64,000 nucleotides of DNA from Thermohalobaculum sp039822785. GTDB lineage: Bacteria; Pseudomonadota; Alphaproteobacteria; Rhodobacterales; Rhodobacteraceae. Position numbers and translations under genes: made by a program. The DNA lies in contig JBCBMO010000001.1 in assembly GCA_039822785.1 (NCBI GenBank), positions 186,001-250,000 on the forward strand, given 5' to 3'. Positions 52,753 through 60,876 of this stretch are shown piece by piece. Every line of letters begins with the position of its first letter. Position 1 is the stretch's first letter. Below the pieces are notes generated by a model. The model did no database searches and was not told the DNA's origin. It saw only the letters and a list, made by a program, of their open reading frames with translations.

Positions 52753-53753
52753 AGGAGCCCGCGCTCGCGGAAATCCTGGATGGCGGCGGCGAGGGCGGCG
52801 TCGATGGGGGGCGGGGCCCAGCCCAGCTCCTGCGCGGCGAGGGTGGTGTCGAAGCTGACCGGGCGGGCGGCGAGGCGGACACCGGTGAGCGGCGCCGTGG
52901 GCGCGCGGCCGGTGAGCGCGGCGAGGCTCGCCTCCACCCGTGCTGCGGCGAGGGCGACGGCGAGGGGGACGCGCGCCCGCGGTGCCGGGGTGCCGGTGAG
53001 GGCCGCGACCTTGCCGGCGAAATCCGCGAGGCTGAGTTGCTCGCCCGTCAGCAAGTAGCGCCGGCCAGGGATCCCCCGGTCCAGGGCGGCGAGGATGCCG
53101 GTGGTCAGCGCCGAGACATCAACGAGATCGAGCACCGTATCGATCAGCGCCGGCGTGGCGCCGCGCGCCAGGTCCAGGGTCATCCGCCCGGGCGGTGTCG
53201 GGCGCAGATCGCCGGCGCCGATGGGCGCGCTCGGCAGCACCGAGAGCGCGTGGAGACCCCGGCTCGCCGCTGCCTCCACCGCCATCTCGCCACGGCGCTT
53301 GGCGGTGGGATAGGGGCCGAGCAGGGCCTCGGGCGGCTGCGCGACCCGCTCATCCAGTCGGGCGCCAGGCTTGGTGCCCACGGCGACGAGGGTCGTGTAG
53401 CTCGAGACATAGACGAGCTTGGCGCCCGTCTCCTCGGCCGCTGCGACGGCTGCCTCAGTGCCGCCGCGGTTCACCCGGTCGTGGGTGTCGCCCGGGGCCC
53501 AGAGATCCGCGATGGCGGCGGCGTGGAGGATCGCGTCATGCCCCTCGGCATGGCGCTTGAGCGCGCCCGCGTCGGTGACGTCGCCGATGACGGGGACCAC
53601 CCCCTCGGCCGCGTCGAGGGGGTCGAGGTCGAGCGCGGTCACCCGGTCGCCGCGGGCGGCGAGGGTCGCGGTCAGGTGGCGGCCGAGAAAACCCGCCGCG
53701 CCGGTGACGAGGATGCGGGCCAAGGCGTCAGCGGCGGCAGACCAGAATGCCAC
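52749..53753 (-). CDS. hpnA: Hopanoid-associated NAD-dependent sugar epimerase HpnA
   Basis: A 334-residue short-chain dehydrogenase/epimerase with N-terminal NAD fold ILVTGAAGFLGRHLTATLAARG. The catalytic YPTAK (Tyr-x-x-x-Lys) and upstream Ser are in YVSSYTTL. HpnA is found in many hopanoid clusters, but its reaction is not known. ATG 53753 overlaps the preceding lactonase-like gene by 26 bases. TTG 53723, just before ARILVTG, would avoid this. Neither has a clear RBS, so translational coupling is likely. Confidence 0.88.
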   Translation of the reverse strand: MAFWSAAADALARILVTGAAGFLGRHLTATLAARGDRVTALDLDPLDAAEGVVPVIGDVTDAGALKRHAEGHDAILHAAAIADLWAPGDTHDRVNRGGTEAAVAAAEETGAKLVYVSSYTTLVAVGTKPGARLDERVAQPPEALLGPYPTAKRRGEMAVEAAASRGLHALSVLPSAPIGAGDLRPTPPGRMTLDLARGATPALIDTVLDLVDVSALTTGILAALDRGIPGRRYLLTGEQLSLADFAGKVAALTGTPAPRARVPLAVALAAARVEASLAALTGRAPTAPLTGVRLAARPVSFDTTLAAQELGWAPPPIDAALAAAIQDFRERGLL

Positions 53754-54753
53754 TGTCGAAGGCCGAGCCCAGGATCAGCCGCCCCTGGACGAAGACGCCG
53801 ACCGAGGCGCCGGAGTACTGCTTGCCGAGCGGATCGTCGTAGAGGACGTCGATGCGACCGGTCTCCGGGTTGATCGCGACCACGCGGGAGGCGGCCGTGT
53901 CGACATAGCCCAGACTGTACATCCAGTAATCGAACAGATCCGTGTGCAGTGCTGCGATCACGGTGCCGAAGGGCCCGCGGGAGAGATTGTCGGGCCCGCC
54001 CGGCAGCTCGATCATCTCCTCAGTGCCGAGCACGCGGAGCCGGTCCTGTCGCGTCTCGGCCACCAGGACGCGCCCGCCGATCAGGGAGACGCCGTTGGCG
54101 AAGGCGAGGCCGGTTTCGAGCTCCGCCGCGCGCGTGGGGCCCACGCTCACCAGGCTGCCGGTCGCCGCACCGGGCATCACGTCGCTGACGGAGAACTCGC
54201 AGCTCGCACGGTCGCGGGTCGCCAGAAGCTCGGCGCCGCGCCATTCCACGTCGTTGGCGCGGCAAGCCTCGGGCGCGGCCCAGCGGCCGGCGGGGACGAA
54301 ATTGATGCCGTTGATCGTGCCCCATACGATTTCCACCGGCTCCTCGAAGGGTCGGTTGACGAAGGCGAGACGCTCGCCGCTGCGGTCCATGGCCATGCCA
54401 TGGGGATAGACGCTTTGGACTGCCCGTGAGATTCCCGGCACGGCCATGACGCGCAGGTCCTCCCCCTCTGCCTGGGCGAGATCCAGGTTCTCGAGGGAGG
54501 AGTAGTAGATCCCGCGCACGGGCAGTTCGGCGAAGCGGCGGTTATGGGCGCTGAAGAAGAGACGGCCGTCGTTGAGGGCGATGATGTCCTCGATCCCCTC
54601 GATCGGGCGCAGGCGACGGTCAAGGACCGCGACGCGCTCGCATTGCTCGGGGGCGAAGACGGTCTCCATCGGCTCCGGCGGGCCGGACAGGGCGATCGCG
54701 GTCAGGATGATCATCAGAACCGGGACCAGCAGGGCGATTATCATGCGGTTCAT
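53728..54753 (-). CDS. SMP-30/strictosidine-synthase-like secreted or anchored protein
   Basis: A 341-residue protein with one N-terminal hydrophobic segment (MNRMIIALLVPVLMIILTAIALSG: anchor or signal) and a six-bladed propeller-like domain resembling arylesterase/paraoxonase or SMP-30 lactonases. It has EGIEDIIALNDGRLFFSAHN, PHGMAMD, ETGLAFANGVSL and KQYSGASVGVFVQGRLILGSAFDSGILVC. Substrate unknown. It starts in TGATG with the stop of the sulfotransferase gene, and its end overlaps hpnA. Confidence 0.75.
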   Translation of the reverse strand: MNRMIIALLVPVLMIILTAIALSGPPEPMETVFAPEQCERVAVLDRRLRPIEGIEDIIALNDGRLFFSAHNRRFAELPVRGIYYSSLENLDLAQAEGEDLRVMAVPGISRAVQSVYPHGMAMDRSGERLAFVNRPFEEPVEIVWGTINGINFVPAGRWAAPEACRANDVEWRGAELLATRDRASCEFSVSDVMPGAATGSLVSVGPTRAAELETGLAFANGVSLIGGRVLVAETRQDRLRVLGTEEMIELPGGPDNLSRGPFGTVIAALHTDLFDYWMYSLGYVDTAASRVVAINPETGRIDVLYDDPLGKQYSGASVGVFVQGRLILGSAFDSGILVCRR

Positions 54754-55883
54754 CAGGCGCTTCTCCCCATGCTCTGGTCGCCTACGGCGGTGCTGCCGGG
54801 GCGGGCATAGCCGAAGTGATCGAACCAGCGGCCCCAGGCGCCGTCGAGCTTGGCGGCAAGCGCAGGCTCGGGCGCAAAGCGGTTCTTGGCGTAGCTCTTG
54901 ACCCCCTCGAGGTGGCGCTCGAAGCCCGGGCGCGCGGTGTCGAAGCCCGGCAGCGCCAGCGTCTCGTAAATAAGCCCTAGCGCTTCCAGCGGCTGCTGAT
55001 CGAGGAGGGTATAGGGAAGCTCCACCCAGTCGGGCGCCTGCCACTGAGCGGTCTCTGTGGTCAGGGTGGCCATCATGCGGTCGTAGACGCGCAGGATGGT
55101 CGCGTCGACATCAAGGTCCTCGGGCACCCTTTGGAGCGCCATGACCTCAAGCAGCCGGGCATAGAAATTGCGCATCGACAGGAAGACATCGAGCGGATCG
55201 CGGTGGATGTGGATGAACTTCGCGCCCGGGAACATCGCCGCCAGCATGGCCGGGCGCGCGGTATAGACCGGGTTCTTGATGGCAAGCCGCCGGCCTTGCT
55301 GCTTGGCAATCTTGGCGAGGAACCGCCGGAAGGTTGCCTGCCAGCGCGCCACCCCCGCCGGATCCACCCCGTCGAGGAAGACGCCCCGGTCGATCAGCGC
55401 GTCGAAGCGGCGGGGGAAGTAGAGGCCGTGATAGAAGGAGAGCGGCGACATGTTGGCGATGGCGATCTCGTCCTCCTGCGGCGCGGTCGGCGTGACGGGG
55501 ATGTTGTCGATGTACCGGGTTTCGGGCAGTTGGCGCTCGAGCAGGGGGCGGATGAGGCGCGCGAGGGTGAAGATCTCGTGCGGCATGCCGACGGCCACAG
55601 GGGGCACGTAGCCCCAGCCGCCGGCGGCGAGCAGGTTGTAGAGATGCGTCGTGCCCGAGCGCCAATGGCCGAGCACGAAGAGCGGGGGGCCGTCCACATC
55701 CGGCGCTGGCAGGGGGATCAGCCGTTCCGCCAGGGTGAAGGGCGCGCGCCCGAGCGCGGCGCCCGCGATGGCGAGGATGGCGCGGCGGTCGTCGACGCCG
55801 CCCCCGTCCTGCACGGCGGCGGTCAGCGTGGCGAGATCGGCGCCACTGAGCGGATGGGCCAAGGCTTCCCCCTGTCGAGCCAT
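54753..55883 (-). CDS. Sulfotransferase family protein
   Basis: A 376-residue PAPS-dependent sulfotransferase of the Sulfotransfer_3 type. The 5'-phosphosulfate loop is LFVLGHWRSGTTHLYNLL, and the 3'-phosphate motif is KFIHIHRDPLDVFLSMRNFY. The C-terminal end FDHFGYARP is also typical. It is predicted cytosolic. The substrate is unknown; its coupling to the lactonase-like gene and hpnA raises the possibility of a lipid substrate. ATG 55883 is chosen by family start; the frame is open to 56057. Confidence 0.82.
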   Translation of the reverse strand: MARQGEALAHPLSGADLATLTAAVQDGGGVDDRRAILAIAGAALGRAPFTLAERLIPLPAPDVDGPPLFVLGHWRSGTTHLYNLLAAGGWGYVPPVAVGMPHEIFTLARLIRPLLERQLPETRYIDNIPVTPTAPQEDEIAIANMSPLSFYHGLYFPRRFDALIDRGVFLDGVDPAGVARWQATFRRFLAKIAKQQGRRLAIKNPVYTARPAMLAAMFPGAKFIHIHRDPLDVFLSMRNFYARLLEVMALQRVPEDLDVDATILRVYDRMMATLTTETAQWQAPDWVELPYTLLDQQPLEALGLIYETLALPGFDTARPGFERHLEGVKSYAKNRFAPEPALAAKLDGAWGRWFDHFGYARPGSTAVGDQSMGRSA

Positions 55884-56034
55884 GGAGTGGGCCGACCGTA
55901 AGCGCTCGGCCCCGATGGCGCAACGCGGGCGGCACAACGCGGGCGGGGCAGCGGGCGGGGCAGCGGAACCTCGCGGTGGCCGTCGCCCGCGCCGGCGGGT
56001 AGGACAGGGCCGTGACGTGACCGAGGAGCAGAGC

Positions 56035-56655
56035 ATGCGGATCGACACCCCCATCACCAGCGTGGCGGCCCTGGAGGCGCTTTATGCACAGCCCGCCGGA
56101 CAGTCGCTGAGCAAGGAGACGCGCGGGCTGACGCCGGCCTATCGCGCCTGGGTCGAGCGGGCGCGGTTCTTCGCCATCGCCACCGTGGGGCCCGAAGGGG
56201 TGGATTGCTCGCCCCGCGGCGATGCGACCGGCGCCGCCTTTGCGATCGAGGATGCAGAGACGGTGCTGATCCCGGACCGGCGCGGGAACAACCGGCTGGA
56301 TACGCTGCGCAACCTGGTGCGCGACCCGCGCTGTGCGCTGCTGTTCCTGATCCCCGGCGTGTTGGAGACGCTGCGCCTGGCGGGGCGGGCGGAGGTGGCG
56401 GCGGACGAGGCGCTGCGCCAGCGCTTCGCGGTCAAGGACACGCTGCCCGCGACCGTGATCGTGCTGCGCCTGGAGGCGGTCTACTTCCAATGCGCCCGGG
56501 CCTTGATCCGCTCGGATCTTTGGGAGCCGGCGGCGCAACTGGCGCCCGGCGCCGTGCCGAGCGCTGGTGAGATGACCCGCAGCGGCGACCCGGGCTTCGA
56601 TGCGGCGTCCTATGATGCGGCGCTGAGACCGCGGCAGCGGCGGACCCTGTATTGA
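56035..56655 (+). CDS. Pyridoxamine 5'-phosphate oxidase-like FMN-binding protein
   Basis: A 206-residue split-barrel flavin-type protein of the MSMEG_1061/COG3576 group: ARFFAIATVGPEGVDCSPRGD, LIPDRRGNNRLDTLRNLVRDPR, and FQCARALIRSDLW. It is not PdxH itself. Possible roles are F420- or FMN-linked reduction of unknown substrates. GAGGAGCAGAGC before ATG 56035 fixes the start. It converges with hisC across a gap with two hairpins. Confidence 0.8.
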   Translation: MRIDTPITSVAALEALYAQPAGQSLSKETRGLTPAYRAWVERARFFAIATVGPEGVDCSPRGDATGAAFAIEDAETVLIPDRRGNNRLDTLRNLVRDPRCALLFLIPGVLETLRLAGRAEVAADEALRQRFAVKDTLPATVIVLRLEAVYFQCARALIRSDLWEPAAQLAPGAVPSAGEMTRSGDPGFDAASYDAALRPRQRRTLY

Positions 56656-56686
56656 CGGGCTGAGCCGGGGTTTTGAGGTAAGCGGT

Positions 56687-56707
56687 ATCGCGGCTGGTCG
56701 CCGCGAT
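56687..56707. terminator. Hairpin after the PNPOx-like gene
   Basis: ATCGCGGC (56687-56694) and GCCGCGAT (56700-56707) form a perfect 8-bp stem with a 5-base loop, 31 bases after the stop codon. No U-run. Confidence 0.35.
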
Positions 56708-56830
56708 GGGTCGTTCGGGATCGCGTCGTGGCCGGTGGTTTCCCCGGCGGGTGGACATCCGTGCGGGTGGTGGATGCGGCAGTGAGGGCTGGGGAGAAGC
56801 CCCAGGGGGCTTCCGATCGAGCATGCGCCA

Positions 56831-56898
56831 GGGCCGGGCTGCGTCAAGGACGAGCCGGCGCTGCCGGTCGCTGCGCGATCCTTGACCCAGCCCGGCCC
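56831..56898. repeat. Long imperfect stem-loop between convergent genes
   Basis: The arms at 56831-56850 and 56879-56898 are 20 bases each with one mismatch (they contain GGGCCGGGCTG and GTCAAGGA and their complements). They enclose a 28-base GC-rich loop. It ends 28 bases from the hisC stop. It may be a bidirectional terminator or a copy of an intergenic palindromic repeat family; a genome-wide search would decide. Confidence 0.6.
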
Positions 56899-56926
56899 CG
56901 GCTTGGCGGTGTCTTGGGGCGTTGGC

Positions 56927-58060
56927 TCAGGTGGCGTGGGGAGTGTCGATCGCGGTCTCGGCCTGGGTGGCGGCCAGGGCGCCGGGCAGGGCCTCGGCCA
57001 GCAGGCGCAGGTTGGCGGGGGTGCCGGCGCCGATGCGGATGCAGCGGTCGAGCGGGGCGATGCCCGGCATGCGCACGAAGACGTCGCGCGCCAGGAGACC
57101 CTGCAGCACCGCCCGGGCGCGGGCGCCATCGGCGCCGCAATCGACTGCGACGAAATTCGTGGCCGAGGGGAGGGGCGTGAGGCCGTTGGTACGAGCGATC
57201 CGTTCGATCTCGCGGCGTGCCGCGGCGGTGTCCGCCAGGACCTGGGCGAGGTGGGGCTGGTCGGCGAGTGCGGCGATGCCGGCTGCCTGGGCCAGGCGGT
57301 TCACCCCGAAGTGGTTCCGCACCCGGTCGTAGGCCGCCGCGACCTCCGGCGGGGCGATGGCGTAGCCGATGCGCAGGCCCGCCAGACCATAGGCCTTGGA
57401 GAAGGTCCGAAAGCGGATCAGCCGCCGGTCGGTGGGGTCGAGCGGCAGGATGGCGTCGGTCGGGGCGAATTCGCCATAGGCCTCGTCGAGGCAGAGCAGA
57501 CAGCCTGGCGGCAGGGCGTCGAGCAGCGCGGCGAGGCGATCCGCCGTCAGCCAGGAGCCCATGGGGTTGTCGGGGTTGGAGAGATAGACGAGGCGCGCGC
57601 ACTCTTCCATGGCGGCGGCGGCAAGCGCCTCCGGATCCTCGGCATCGTCGCGATAGGGGGCCGTGACGAGCCGGGCGCCGAAGCCCGCGACATGGTAGTT
57701 GAAGGTCGGGTAGGCGCCCGCGGAGGTGACGACCACGTCGCCGGGCCCCGCGAAGAGGCGGACGGTGAGGCCGAGGAGCCCGTCGATCCCCTCTCCGATC
57801 ACCAGGCAGTCGGGGGCGAGCCCGAGACGGTCGGCGAGGGCCGTCTTGAGGTCATGGCAGGTGGGATCGGCGTATTGCCAGCTCTCGGCCGCGGCCTCTC
57901 GGATCGCCGCGATGGCGCGGGGCGAGGGGCCGAAGGGGCTCTCGTTCGCGCCGATGCGGGCGCGAAAGGGGCTGCCGCGATCACGCTCCTGCTGCTCCGG
58001 CCCCACGAAGGGCACGGTGGCGGGGAGGGCGGCGGCCAGCGGGGTGAGCGGTGCGGTCAT
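56927..58060 (-). CDS. HisC-type pyridoxal-phosphate aminotransferase
   Basis: A 377-residue class I/II aminotransferase closest in pattern to histidinol-phosphate aminotransferases: GANESPFGPSP at the start, LVIGEGIDGLLGLTVRLF, NPDNPMGSWL, PLP lysine Lys222 in FRTFSKAYGLAGLRIGY, and CIRIGAGTP near the end. No his or tyrosine pathway genes adjoin it, so substrate could be histidinol phosphate or an aromatic amino acid. The product level is uncertain although the family is clear. Confidence 0.82.
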   Translation of the reverse strand: MTAPLTPLAAALPATVPFVGPEQQERDRGSPFRARIGANESPFGPSPRAIAAIREAAAESWQYADPTCHDLKTALADRLGLAPDCLVIGEGIDGLLGLTVRLFAGPGDVVVTSAGAYPTFNYHVAGFGARLVTAPYRDDAEDPEALAAAAMEECARLVYLSNPDNPMGSWLTADRLAALLDALPPGCLLCLDEAYGEFAPTDAILPLDPTDRRLIRFRTFSKAYGLAGLRIGYAIAPPEVAAAYDRVRNHFGVNRLAQAAGIAALADQPHLAQVLADTAAARREIERIARTNGLTPLPSATNFVAVDCGADGARARAVLQGLLARDVFVRMPGIAPLDRCIRIGAGTPANLRLLAEALPGALAATQAETAIDTPHAT

Positions 58061-58158
58061 GGCCCCGCCCTAGCCGTCGGCCGGGATCAGGGCAAGGGGC
58101 GCTGCGGCCCGGCAGGGCTGTGCCCCGGGCCGTCCGAGGGCCGTCCGAGGGCCTCCCC

Positions 58159-59304
58159 TTAGCCGCTGCCTGCCGCCGAAACGCTGTAGAGGGCCCCCTC
58201 GCCCTCCGACAGGAACCAGAGCGTGCCGTCCGGCCCCATCACCACGTCGCGGATCCGGGGGTAGATGTCCTCGAAGAGCTTCTCCTCGCCAAGGATCCGG
58301 TCGCCGTCCCGCTCGAGCCGGGCGATATAGTCGAACTTGAGGGCGCCGACGAAGAGATCGCCCCGCCAGGCCGGGATCGCATCGCCCGTGTAGGCCACCA
58401 TGCCCGAGGGGGCGATGGAGGGGTCCCAGTAGAACTTGGGCTGCTCCATGCCCTCTTGCGCCGTCCCCTCGCCGATCGACAGGCCGGAGTAGTGGCGGCC
58501 GTAGGAGATCACGGGCCAGCCGTAGTTCTTGCCGGCCTCGGCCAGGTTCACCTCGTCGCCGCCCCGGGCGCCGTGGCTGAGGGTCCAGAGCCGGCCTTCC
58601 TCATCGAGCGTAGCACCCTGGATGTTGCGATGGCCGATGGACCAGATCTCCGGCAGGGCTGACTCGCCATCGGCGAAGGGATTATCCTCGGGCACGCTGC
58701 CGTCGCGGGCAATGCGGACGACCTTGCCCACATGGCCCTGGGGGTCCTGGGCGAGGGGGCGGTCGCCCCGGTCGCCGGTGGTCACGAAGAGCGTACCATC
58801 CGCCGCTTCGACCACGCGGCTGCCGAAGTGGCGCCCGCCGCGCAGTGCCGGCTCCTGCTGGAAGAGCACGGTGACGTCCTCGAGGCTACTGCGATCCTCG
58901 GACAGGCGGGCGGCGGCCATAGCGGTGCGCGCACCGCGGCCGGCGGGTTCGCTGTAGGTGAGGAAGAGCGTGCCGGTCGTGGCGAAATCGGCGGCCAGCG
59001 TGATGTCCAACAGACCGCCCTGGCCGCTCGCCGCGACCTCCGGCACGCCGGCCACGGTCTTGCGGCGCCACTGCGCGTCGAAGTGCAGAAGCCTGCCGTC
59101 GCGCTCGGTGATCAGCGCGCCGCCCTCCGGCAGCGGGGCGACCGCCCAGGGGATGTCGAGGCCGCTCACGAGGCGGGTGACCTCCACCGATGCGGCCTCG
59201 GTGTTATAGCGCGCCTGGGCCGCTGCGGGTGGGGTATAGTCCGCGAGAAACAGCCCTCCCGCGACGGCGGCGCAGGCGACGGCGGCGAAGAGCTTGAGGC
59301 GCAT
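58159..59304 (-). CDS. PQQ-dependent sugar dehydrogenase family protein (YliI/GDH type)
   Basis: A 381-residue secreted soluble aldose/glucose-sorbosone dehydrogenase homologue. The signal peptide is MRLKLFAAVACAAVAGGLFLAD, cleaved near AAAQA. The six-bladed propeller has LDIPWAVAPLPEGGALITERDGRL, GGLLDITLAADF, FGSRVVEAADGTLFVTTGDRGD and IWSIGHRNIQGATL, carrying the catalytic-His type GHRNxQG. It probably acts in the periplasm on sugars. ATG 59304 follows GAGAGGG. Confidence 0.88.
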   Translation of the reverse strand: MRLKLFAAVACAAVAGGLFLADYTPPAAAQARYNTEAASVEVTRLVSGLDIPWAVAPLPEGGALITERDGRLLHFDAQWRRKTVAGVPEVAASGQGGLLDITLAADFATTGTLFLTYSEPAGRGARTAMAAARLSEDRSSLEDVTVLFQQEPALRGGRHFGSRVVEAADGTLFVTTGDRGDRPLAQDPQGHVGKVVRIARDGSVPEDNPFADGESALPEIWSIGHRNIQGATLDEEGRLWTLSHGARGGDEVNLAEAGKNYGWPVISYGRHYSGLSIGEGTAQEGMEQPKFYWDPSIAPSGMVAYTGDAIPAWRGDLFVGALKFDYIARLERDGDRILGEEKLFEDIYPRIRDVVMGPDGTLWFLSEGEGALYSVSAAGSG

Positions 59305-59448
59305 GGAACCCTCTCGGTGCGGTGCAGGATCGACCCCAGATGTCGGGTCGATCCGGCCGAGGGCAAGTGCCTGTCTCCAAGAAGAGGGCAAGTCCCGGCC
59401 TGCGAGCAGACCGCAGGGCGCCAGCGGCCGGCGTCGGGCGCCGCGCCC

Positions 59449-60447
59449 TCAGCCGCCGCGGATCAGGCGCGCGGCATCGAGGGCGAAATAGGTGAGGATC
59501 CCCGAGCAGCCGGCGCGGCGGAAGGCCATCAGGCTCTCGATGATCCCGCGGTCCTCGTCCAGCCAGCCGTTGCCCATGGCGCCACGCAGCATCGAGTACT
59601 CGCCGGAGACCTGATAGGCGAAGGTGGGCACGCGGAAGGTCTCGGAGACGCGCTGGCAGATGTCGAGATAGGGCATGCCCGGCTTCACCATGACCATGTC
59701 GGCGCCTTCGGCGAGGTCTTGGGCGACCTCCCGCAGCGCCTCGTCGGTATTGGCCGGGTTCATCTGATAGGTCTTCTTGTCGCCCTTGAGCGCGCCGGAG
59801 GAGCCGACCGCATCGCGGAAGGGCCCGTAGAAGGCGGAGGCGTATTTGGCGGCGTAGCTCATGATGGTCACGTCGTGGTGGCCGGCCCCCTCCAGCGCGC
59901 TGCGCATGACGCCGACGCGGCCGTCCATCATGTCGGAGGGGCCGAGAATGTCGGCCCCTGCGGCCGCCTGCACCAGCGTCTGACGCTCCAGCGCCTCAAG
60001 CGTCTCGTCGTTGAGGATCACGCCATCGCGCACGAAGCCGTCGTGTCCATCGGCGTTATAGGGATCGAGGGCGATGTCGAGCAGGATGCCGAGGCCCGGA
60101 TGGGCGGCTTTGACCGCTCGGGTGGCGCGACAGACCAGGTTGTCGGGGTTCCAGGCTTCCTCCGCTCCCGGGGTTTTCAGCGCGGGGTCGGTGTAGGGGA
60201 AGATCGCGATGCAGGGGATGCCGAGCGTTGCGGCTTCTCCTGCCTTCTCCACCAGCCGGTCGATGGTCAGGCGAGAGACGCCGGGCATGCTCTCGATAGC
60301 CTCCGCCCGGTCGTCGCCGTCGATGACGAAGCAGGGCCAGATGAGATCGTCCACCCTGAGCGCCTGTTCGGCGACCATGGCGCGAATCCAGGGGGCTCGG
60401 CGCAGGCGGCGGTGGCGCAGCGCGGGAAAGGGCGTCGGTGGCAGCAT
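59449..60447 (-). CDS. hemB: Delta-aminolevulinic acid dehydratase
   Basis: It condenses two 5-aminolevulinates to porphobilinogen in heme and corrin synthesis. The 332 residues carry both Schiff-base lysines, Lys201 (SYAAKYASAFYGPF) and Lys255 (MVKPGMPYLD). The Zn-cysteine site of E. coli-type enzymes is replaced by DIALDPYNADGHDG, the Mg/Asp type common in Alphaproteobacteria. ATG 60447 matches the family start (PFPALRHRRLRR). Confidence 0.96.
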   Translation of the reverse strand: MLPPTPFPALRHRRLRRAPWIRAMVAEQALRVDDLIWPCFVIDGDDRAEAIESMPGVSRLTIDRLVEKAGEAATLGIPCIAIFPYTDPALKTPGAEEAWNPDNLVCRATRAVKAAHPGLGILLDIALDPYNADGHDGFVRDGVILNDETLEALERQTLVQAAAGADILGPSDMMDGRVGVMRSALEGAGHHDVTIMSYAAKYASAFYGPFRDAVGSSGALKGDKKTYQMNPANTDEALREVAQDLAEGADMVMVKPGMPYLDICQRVSETFRVPTFAYQVSGEYSMLRGAMGNGWLDEDRGIIESLMAFRRAGCSGILTYFALDAARLIRGG

Positions 60448-60876
60448 GGGATGGCTCTTGCGCTGGGTCGGCTGTCTGGGATCGTGACGGTGGCACGGGT
60501 CGCCCTGCGCGTTCAAGGCCGCCCATCGGTGCCGACCGATGGGCGGCGTGCGGGTGGGTTGCCGCTGCGCTGAGGATGCAGCGCGCGCCCTCGGCGCCCG
60601 CGCCCTCCCTGCGTTAGTCTAGGCAGAGAAGAGCGAACAAGCCGTTGTTGCCGTTCTCCTCAGTCCTGCTTCGGGGATGCATCGGGCACCGAGTTGCGGC
60701 TCTGCGCCAAGGCTTCTCATCGCCGCAGCGCGATGTTGCGACGGATCGCGGTCTTCCTGGGCATGCGATCCCTGCCGCTTGGTCACGCTCGACGCCGTCG
60801 CGAGGGGGGTGCTAGTCCGTGCCCCGATGCGGCGGCGCGATACGGCGGGGTCCGCCTGCAGGCTGGAGGAATGGGC
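60448..60876. other. Intergenic region hemB–enoyl-CoA hydratase-like gene
   Basis: This 429-base divergent gap has no convincing gene. It contains the 13-bp perfect hairpin at 60518-60547 near hemB and should carry the promoters of both neighbours. The rest shows nothing specific. Confidence 0.5.
60518..60547. repeat. Perfect 13-bp palindromic hairpin upstream of hemB
   Basis: GCCGCCCATCGGT, centre GCCG, ACCGATGGGCGGC. It lies 71 bases upstream of the hemB start codon. No U-run on either side, so it could be an operator, a leader hairpin or a processing site. Confidence 0.5.

Noticed and set aside
55651..56034. Upstream extension of the PNPOx-like protein
   Set aside because: The in-frame upstream part lies opposite the sulfotransferase gene and is of shadow composition. 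The RBS GAGGAG supports ATG 56035.
60694..60876. Upstream extension of the 3-hydroxyisobutyryl-CoA hydrolase homologue
   Set aside because: The frame is open but its residues are basic and unrelated to the family. GGAGGA before ATG 60877 fixes the start.
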